Assembly (NCBI GenBank): GCA_023663135.1
Contig: JAMPIE010000009.1
Coordinates: forward strand, 1 to 64,000
Length of the DNA stretch: 64,000 nt
Reading direction: 5' to 3'
DNA from: Alloprevotella sp.
GTDB lineage: Bacteria; Bacteroidota; Bacteroidia; Bacteroidales; Muribaculaceae
The position numbers and the translations under genes are program-made. Of this stretch, positions 58,622 to 64,000 are shown one piece after another. Positions within the stretch are counted from its first letter, which is position 1, and each line of letters opens with the position of its first letter. The notes under the pieces were generated by a model, which was given only the letters and a program-made list of their open reading frames with translations, had not been told where the DNA came from and ran no database searches.

Positions 58622-59467
58622 TTAGCCGGGCAGCGTCCCGACGCGGATGAGGCGGCCGCCTCCCATCTCGGCGGCAGCTTCGCAATAGGAGCTCCAGACT
58701 GAGCCGTAAATGAGGGGGCAACGGGCCATGATCATCATTTCTGCATAGCCGTCAATGATGCCGCCGACAGTGTCTCTGCGGGCTCTGTCGGGGTTGAATA
58801 TCACCGATCTCCCGTAGCGATGGTGAAATTCTGCCTTTATCGTTTGGTCGTCGGTGGCGAGAAAAAATTTCTCGCCGGGATGGTCTGACATCCATTGGTC
58901 CATCGTGTCGATGAACTCTGACAGGGGGCTGTATTTGATGGCTTCCGTGTGGTCTGTCCGGCGTATTTGGCATGCTACAGAGGGCTTCTGTCCGTTTAGA
59001 ATCTCCGCGATGCGCTGCTCCACGGCCTCAGATGGGGTGAATATCTCGCGATATATTTCGAGGGGGTAGTCGCAAAAGTGGAGGCCGGAAAATATCATTA
59101 TGTCGCCGTCGCCGAGACGGTTGATTTCGTCGATTAGCTTATCTCCATTGCCTGAATAGGGCTCGATGTTAATGCCGTCAAGATAGGTCTTTCTAAATCT
59201 AACCCTCTGATATATAGCTGAGGTGTAGAGGTTCCTCTTGCGGGGAATTTCGTAGCGTAGCGAGAAAGAGAGCTTGTCGGGGCGGACGATATGTCGGTTG
59301 ATAAACGATGGCTCGAAGAGGTCGTCATAATCGGCGTTGCAAAGCTTCCGGCGGTTCCAGACTATGACGAGCCTGCGACAGGTCATCTCGGCCACCACGA
59401 TGCTGCCGGCGATGACCCTCATTCTATTGGCCAACCCCCCGTCGGGGACCACATACAGCTTATTCAT
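58622..59467 (-). CDS. Fucosyltransferase-like glycosyltransferase (NodZ/FUT8-type fold)
   Basis: A 281-residue protein. It begins MNKLYVVPDGGLANRMRVIAG, a GGLxNR nucleotide-sugar loop as in NodZ, FUT8 and POFUT proteins. The middle carries CQIRRTDHTEA (the HxRRTD donor-binding motif with Gln-Ile instead) and FLATDDQTIKAEF. Near the end, YGSVWSSYCEAAAEMGGG matches the SSFSxxA region. This suggests a GDP-fucose-dependent enzyme; donor and acceptor are guesses. It stands alone in an AT-richer patch, without a capsule or LPS cluster nearby. Confidence 0.7.
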   Translation of the reverse strand: MNKLYVVPDGGLANRMRVIAGSIVVAEMTCRRLVIVWNRRKLCNADYDDLFEPSFINRHIVRPDKLSFSLRYEIPRKRNLYTSAIYQRVRFRKTYLDGINIEPYSGNGDKLIDEINRLGDGDIMIFSGLHFCDYPLEIYREIFTPSEAVEQRIAEILNGQKPSVACQIRRTDHTEAIKYSPLSEFIDTMDQWMSDHPGEKFFLATDDQTIKAEFHHRYGRSVIFNPDRARRDTVGGIIDGYAEMMIMARCPLIYGSVWSSYCEAAAEMGGGRLIRVGTLPG

Positions 59468-59515
59468 AGGGTTAGTGAAATTCTCTGCTGAAATTGTGTC
59501 AGTTAATATTAATGA

Positions 59516-60226
59516 TTAAAATTCTCTTTTAGCAATAATTTCGTCAGCGATCTCTTTTACTTTGGTTAAAATCAATTCTTTGCCGTCGATTCTTTCATCT
59601 TCAACCACTTCGCCAAATGCTTTGGCAAGGCGATAATAGAAGTTTTCATCGCCTGTTAGATGATGCCAAAAGGTCGAGCCATAGTACACTGGATATTGAG
59701 CCTCTATAATTTTATAGTCAGCCGATAATTTATCGCCGTACAGGACACCGACAATCATGTCGTCTATCATGAATGGTAATTTGTCCAGGCTTGTTTTACC
59801 AATGATTTTTTTGAAGTTACCAAGTATTGTAACAATGTCACTGGTATTGATGCTGTTTGGTCCGGTTTTACATTGGCAGTATTTGCGTCTTCCATCCAGT
59901 GCATCTATGAACTCTATGTCTATTCCGTCAATACCTGATGCATTTCCAATAATTTCTGAAAGGCTTGAAATGAAAATCTGTGTATTTTGGCCAAAAGATG
60001 TGTTGATGCTTGTGCCTAATACATGGGGATATACTAATGCTTTGGCGATTGACAATGGAGATGTGTCTCCACATAGGAATGCAGCCAGGTAGTTGATAAG
60101 AAATGGGTTAATGTCAAAATCCTTTAACTTGAGATTGTTTAGATTGGCAATATGCTTGGGGATAATGATGGTGCTGAAAAATTCTTTCGCTTTTTCTATG
60201 ATGCTTGCTTTTTGCTCTATAGTCAT
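59516..60226 (-). CDS. PmeII-like type II restriction endonuclease (orphan)
   Basis: A 236-residue protein. IIIPKHIANLNNLKLKDFDI, NPFLINYLAAFLCGDTSPLS, IAKALVYPHVLGTSINTSFG and IDIEFIDALDGRRKYCQCKTGPNSINTSD fit the PmeII-type endonuclease family as I remember it. The IEFID...QCKTG part looks like a PD-(D/E)xK nuclease core (E-x-K as QCK). No methyltransferase gene lies within the window. Base use is visibly more AT-rich than the neighbours, suggesting horizontal acquisition. Family assignment needs a profile search. Confidence 0.65.
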   Translation of the reverse strand: MTIEQKASIIEKAKEFFSTIIIPKHIANLNNLKLKDFDINPFLINYLAAFLCGDTSPLSIAKALVYPHVLGTSINTSFGQNTQIFISSLSEIIGNASGIDGIDIEFIDALDGRRKYCQCKTGPNSINTSDIVTILGNFKKIIGKTSLDKLPFMIDDMIVGVLYGDKLSADYKIIEAQYPVYYGSTFWHHLTGDENFYYRLAKAFGEVVEDERIDGKELILTKVKEIADEIIAKREF

Positions 60227-60347
60227 AGATTATATGTATCCGAATTTAATAGCTTAGGGTTAAGTATAGAACCGTATGATTTGTGGTAATATGGCTGCGT
60301 TGATAATATTGATTGTTAAATTGAGCAAAATTGTTTGCTTGGGGGGA

Positions 60348-63300
60348 TTAGTTGTTGAGGGAGAAGTAGCGTGCGGAGGGGGAGGCGAAGATTAGGCCGG
60401 TGGTGGTGGCTGAGGGGTAGAGGGCTCCGGCCGCGGTGGGGGTGATGCCCATTGACTGATAGTTGAGTATCTTGTCGAGCTCGTGGACCAGGGCTTGGGA
60501 TGGGAGCGAGGGGTAGCCCACGGCGGGGCGTATGCCGAGGCCTTGGTCATCGATGTCGCCCTCGGCATGGGGTGCATAGCCCCAGATGTGGCGAGCGGTG
60601 TCGCGGTGGAGAGTGGCTGTGGCGGCCTCCACAAGACGGTCGGCGAGGCTCTCGGCGAGCATAGCCCGGTAGGGGTCGGTGGGGCGCAGCGCTTCAATCA
60701 TGTCGTTGAGGGGGCCGGCGGTGGTGGCGGCAAAGAGGGCGAGGGTGTCGATGGGGGCGAGGAAGTCGGCTAAGGATAGAGGCGACGGGGTGTCGGAGCT
60801 CTGGCGTGGGAAGGGGATGGTGACCAGGCCATCGGCGAGGACAGTGGTGTCGGTGGCGGCATCGGTCGATGCGCGGCATATCTCCACTCGCCCTTTGAGG
60901 GTCATAGCGGCGGCATCCATCTCGGCGAGCTCACGCCGGGCGTCGGCATATAGCTTGCGTGCCTCAGTTAGTTCGGCCGGCTCGTCAGAGGAAGGTGTCT
61001 GGGAGAGCAGGGGCGCCAGGGCGGGTGAGAGATGCCAGAAGGCGAGGAAGGCTCTCCAGTTGATGAGCGGAGTGAGGGCACTTACGGGATAGGAGAGGTC
61101 ATGTCGTCCATAGCCCATGGCGGGCTCGGGGGAGGGGGTGGCGACGCGTCGAGCGCGCCGGCGCGCCTCTTCAGGGGAGATGCGCGGTCGCCCCATGTGG
61201 GTGGAATATTCGTGGCGCAGGCGCTCCTGCTCGGCGCGGAGCTCGGCCAGCGCCTCGGCCGAAGTGACGGGGTCGAGGAGGCGGCGAGCGGTGCCGGGGA
61301 GCGAGGCCGCATCGCGCGTGTGAACCACCGGCCCATTGTAAAGCGGGGCAATCTTGACGGCGGTGTGGAGGCCCGAGGTCGTTGCACCTCCCACGAAGAG
61401 TGGAATCGAGAGACCTCGCTCCTCCATGAGGCGAGCCACTGTGGCCATCTCCTCGAGCGAGGGGGTGATGAGTCCGCTGATGCCAATGAAGTCGGCGCCG
61501 GTCTCCACGGCGCGGTCTACGATTTGCTCGGGGGGTGTCATGACGCCGAGGTCGTCGACGGCAAAACCGTTGCAGCTCATCACGACGCTCACGATGTTTT
61601 TGCCTATGTCGTGGACGTCGCCTTTGACGGTGGCAATCACCATGCGGCGTGAGTCGCCTGTGGTCGATGTGCCCCCCTGCTCAATGAGCGGCGATAGGAT
61701 GTCGACTGCCATCTTCATCACTCGGGCGCTCTTGACCACCTGAGGGAGAAACATATCGCCGCGCCCGAAGCGCTCGCCCACGCGATCCATCCCTTTCATG
61801 AGCGGACCTGACACCACGGCATATGCGTTGCCGAGAATAGCTGTACAATCAGCCACTGCCTTGTCGAGGCCGGAGGTGAGTCCGCTCTCCACCATCGAGG
61901 CGAGGCGCTCCTCAGGGGGAATTGATGCTTCAGGGGAGGCCACGGGAGCCGGCGCCCCCACTGATGCTGTGGCTCCATGCCGGGAGGCTTCGTCTATGAG
62001 GCGGTCAGTGGCGTCGGGCCTGGTGTTGAGCAACACGTCGTCAATAGCCTCGCGGAGGCTCGGGGGAATGGTGCCGGGGTCGATGAGCGACGAGGGGTTG
62101 ACGATGGCCATGTCCATCCCCTTGGGGCGTGCCAAGGCGAGGAAGGAGGCGTGGATGGCTTCGCGCACCGGGTTGTTGCCGCGGAAGGAGAAGGAGAGGT
62201 TGCTAAGACCGCCGCTCACGTGGGCGCCGGGACAGTGGGTCGTGATCCACTCGGCGGCGCGGATGAAGTCGGCGCCATAGTCGGCGTGGGACTCTATGCC
62301 GGTGGCCACGGCCAGTATGTTAGGGTCAAAGATGATGTCGTCGGGGGCGATGCCGGCGCCGATGAGGAGCTCCCATGCGCGTGAGATTACCTCCACCTTG
62401 CGGCTATAGGTGTCGGCCTGCCCTTTTTCGTCAAAGGCCATCACCACCATGGCCGCGCCCATAGCGGCTATCTGTCGGGCATGGCTTATGAAGAGCTCTT
62501 CCCCCTCCTTGAGGCTGATGGAATTAACCACCGGACGCCCCTGGACACACCCGAGAGCCTCCTTGACGGCTTTGAAGTCGCTCGAATCTATCATCACCGG
62601 CACTCGCGCCACGTCGGGCTCCACGCCGATGCGGCGCAGGAAGCGGCAGAGCTCAGCGGGGGTGTCGAGCATACCATCGTCCATGTTCACGTCGATGATG
62701 TCGGCCCCGGCGGTGACCTGTGAGGCGGCTATAGCCGTGGCTTCCTCGAGGTTGCCTTCCTTGATGAGGCGCAGAAATTTACGCGAACCGGCCACATTGC
62801 AGCGCTCGCCTATCTTATAAAACTCGCGGCATGGGAGGATGTCGAGCCCGGCCAGGGGGATGCGCGGAGCCGAATCGGAGGGGAGCGGCCTCGGGCTATG
62901 GCGATGGGCTTCGGCGGCTATGGCGGCGATGTGGGCGGGGGTGGTGCCGCAGCATCCTCCGGCAATGTTGATGAGGCCGGCGGCCATCATGGGCCTGAGG
63001 GCTAATGCCATATCGTCGGGCGACTGGTCATACTCGCCTAAGGCGTTGGGGAGGCCGGCGTTGGGGTAGACGCTCACCGCCGTGGGGGAGAAGGCGGCGA
63101 GCGCTTCCACGTGGCGACCCATCTCCGAGGCTCCGAAGGAGCAGTTGAGGCCAAAGGCGAGGGGGCGGGCATGGGCCACGGTGGCCCATAGGGCCTCAAG
63201 GGTCTGGCCGGCCAGGGAGCGACCGCTCTCGGTGAGGGTGGCCGATATGATGAAGGGGATGTCACATCCAAGTGCCTCCATGGCGCGGCGCGAGCCGGCG

Positions 63301-63878
63301 ATGGCGGCCTTGGCGTTGAGGCTGTCATAGACGGTCTCGATGAGGATAAGGTCTGCTCCCCCCTCGATGAGGCCGAGCGCCTGGTCGTAATAGGCCTCCT
63401 CCATCTGATTAAAGGTCATGGGCTCCCCCTCGAGGGTGGCGCTCATGGCGAGGCTCTTGCTCGTGGGGCCCATGCTGCCGGCCACCCACACGGGACGAGG
63501 GGCTGCATCGGCCTCTTTGCGGGCCAGGGCGGCGGCTGCGGTGCTTATCTCGCGGGCGCGATGTGCCAGCCCGTAGTCGGCCAGCGATATGGCGTTGGAG
63601 TTAAATGAGTTTGTCTCAATGATGTCGGCTCCGGCTTCGATATACTGACGGTGGATTGTGGCAATGACCTCGGGCGCGGTGATGCTCAGGATGTCGTTAC
63701 ATCCCTTACGGCTCTTGCTGCCATGACGCCCACATGAGCATGCGGCGGGGCTCTTCATGTGTCCGTGGAAGGCCTCTTCGCTGAGGCCCTGGCGCTGTAT
63801 CATGGTGCCCATGGCTCCGTCGAGAATCAGGATGCGGCGGCCCATGGCCTCGCGCAGTGACGTTAAGGTAGCGTGCAT
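60348..63878 (-). CDS. metH: Cobalamin-dependent methionine synthase
   Basis: A 1176-residue enzyme that methylates homocysteine from methyltetrahydrofolate via methylcobalamin. Homocysteine domain (about 1-320: [48 protein letters not shown] zinc site) and pterin domain (about 340-600: [28 protein letters not shown]). The cap and B12 domain (about 640-880) has [20 protein letters not shown] with the Co-ligand His. The activation domain is C-terminal. All four modules are present. It depends on B12, for which uptake and assembly genes lie at 26-34 kb; no riboswitch precedes it in view. Confidence 0.97.
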   Translation of the reverse strand: MHATLTSLREAMGRRILILDGAMGTMIQRQGLSEEAFHGHMKSPAACSCGRHGSKSRKGCNDILSITAPEVIATIHRQYIEAGADIIETNSFNSNAISLADYGLAHRAREISTAAAALARKEADAAPRPVWVAGSMGPTSKSLAMSATLEGEPMTFNQMEEAYYDQALGLIEGGADLILIETVYDSLNAKAAIAGSRRAMEALGCDIPFIISATLTESGRSLAGQTLEALWATVAHARPLAFGLNCSFGASEMGRHVEALAAFSPTAVSVYPNAGLPNALGEYDQSPDDMALALRPMMAAGLINIAGGCCGTTPAHIAAIAAEAHRHSPRPLPSDSAPRIPLAGLDILPCREFYKIGERCNVAGSRKFLRLIKEGNLEEATAIAASQVTAGADIIDVNMDDGMLDTPAELCRFLRRIGVEPDVARVPVMIDSSDFKAVKEALGCVQGRPVVNSISLKEGEELFISHARQIAAMGAAMVVMAFDEKGQADTYSRKVEVISRAWELLIGAGIAPDDIIFDPNILAVATGIESHADYGADFIRAAEWITTHCPGAHVSGGLSNLSFSFRGNNPVREAIHASFLALARPKGMDMAIVNPSSLIDPGTIPPSLREAIDDVLLNTRPDATDRLIDEASRHGATASVGAPAPVASPEASIPPEERLASMVESGLTSGLDKAVADCTAILGNAYAVVSGPLMKGMDRVGERFGRGDMFLPQVVKSARVMKMAVDILSPLIEQGGTSTTGDSRRMVIATVKGDVHDIGKNIVSVVMSCNGFAVDDLGVMTPPEQIVDRAVETGADFIGISGLITPSLEEMATVARLMEERGLSIPLFVGGATTSGLHTAVKIAPLYNGPVVHTRDAASLPGTARRLLDPVTSAEALAELRAEQERLRHEYSTHMGRPRISPEEARRRARRVATPSPEPAMGYGRHDLSYPVSALTPLINWRAFLAFWHLSPALAPLLSQTPSSDEPAELTEARKLYADARRELAEMDAAAMTLKGRVEICRASTDAATDTTVLADGLVTIPFPRQSSDTPSPLSLADFLAPIDTLALFAATTAGPLNDMIEALRPTDPYRAMLAESLADRLVEAATATLHRDTARHIWGYAPHAEGDIDDQGLGIRPAVGYPSLPSQALVHELDKILNYQSMGITPTAAGALYPSATTTGLIFASPSARYFSLNN

Positions 63879-63895
63879 CGGTGAGTGGGGTGGTG

Positions 63896-64000
63896 TCAGC
63901 GTGTTTTGTGGGGGAAGGCGGCGGCCAGCTTCATTAGGTTGCGAGCCATATTGACCTCCTCTATGTCGGCCTCGTTGGTGTAGGCTTTGAATCGGTTGAT
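63896..64000 (-). CDS. 3' end of an unidentified gene upstream of metH (partial)
   Basis: An open frame of 34 codons from the right window edge to TGA at 63898-63896, encoding a charged helical tail (FKAYTNEADIEEVNMARNLM, then KLAAAFPHKTR). The stop is 17 bases before the metH start, on the same strand, so it is probably the preceding gene of the same operon. Too short to identify. Confidence 0.5.
   Translation of the reverse strand: MNRFKAYTNEADIEEVNMARNLMKLAAAFPHKTR

Noticed and set aside
58377..58721. 114-codon minus-strand ORF overlapping the pheA leader
   Set aside because: Its frame differs from the Phe/Tyr leader ORF, it overlaps the glycosyltransferase gene and crosses the promoter; the Arg-rich product looks like a chance frame.
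60324..60339. AGCAAA/TTTGCT hairpin just after metH
   Set aside because: Only six A/T-rich pairs and no run of T in the right place on the minus strand.
1..64000. tRNA, rRNA, transposase, integrase or prophage genes
   Set aside because: I looked in every intergenic space and reading frame and saw no cloverleaf with a T-loop GTTCRA motif, no rRNA-like segment and no mobile-element protein.

Overview
The window looks like chromosomal DNA of a GC-rich gut Bacteroidales, probably Muribaculaceae or a close relative. The family-level call is inference. It rests on the many Bacteroidota-type promoters (TAnnTTTG -7 element, often with TTTG about 20 bases upstream), the BtuB/BtuG-like B12 uptake pair, PorT-like barrels, calycin-like and CotH secreted proteins, and the MetH/NrdD/KorAB anaerobe core. 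No rRNA, tRNA, CRISPR array, transposase or prophage was seen.

Layout. 1-6.1 kb: a cut-off radical-SAM/SPASM-like gene end, a MATE pump, two FKBP isomerases, rpmE2, a small inverted-repeat element, an LD-carboxypeptidase and a radical SAM enzyme. 6.1-12.8 kb: a SemiSWEET, the anaerobic ribonucleotide reductase pair nrdD-nrdG, and the 2-oxoacid:ferredoxin oxidoreductase korA-korB. 12.8-20.3 kb: glutaminase, a lipoprotein, an MFS pump, a CotH/sorting-domain pair, bcp and a CoA-transferase. 20.3-26.1 kb: a TPP-riboswitch thiamine operon read leftward (thiS, tenI-thiE fusion, thiG, thiH, methyltransferase, tenA, thiD). 26.2-34.1 kb: a divergent cobalamin-riboswitch operon read rightward (btuB, BtuG-like, BtuF-like, cobQ, cobD, cbiB). 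34.1-40.7 kb: glutamate synthase small-subunit type enzyme, a barrel protein, a candidate structured RNA, asnA, serB, a BadF-type kinase and an Lrp regulator. 40.7-54.4 kb: a patatin-porin, a calycin-like secreted protein, alaS, merR, a ModF-like ABC protein, a PorT-like barrel, a LysM/binding-protein fusion and priA. 54.4-58.6 kb: the aromatic amino-acid operon pheA-aminotransferase-DAHP synthase/chorismate mutase-tyrA. 58.6-60.3 kb: an AT-richer accessory patch (fucosyltransferase-like gene and an orphan PmeII-like restriction endonuclease). 60.3-64 kb: metH and the 3' end of an unknown gene.

The most striking observation is in the pheA leader. Between a Bacteroidota promoter and pheA lies a 29-codon ORF with 12 Phe/Tyr codons. 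It is followed by a hairpin plus a seven-T run, and sequences inside and after the ORF can form the mutually exclusive 1:2, 2:3 and 3:4 pairings of a ribosome-mediated attenuator. This would tie the whole Phe/Tyr operon to Phe/Tyr-tRNA charging.

Metabolic links: the B12 uptake and cobamide-assembly genes feed the B12-dependent MetH. The thiamine operon has thiazole genes and pyrimidine salvage (tenA, thiD) but no thiC or thiF here. Oxygen-sensitive enzymes (NrdD/G, KorAB, ThiH and another radical SAM protein) fit an anaerobe.
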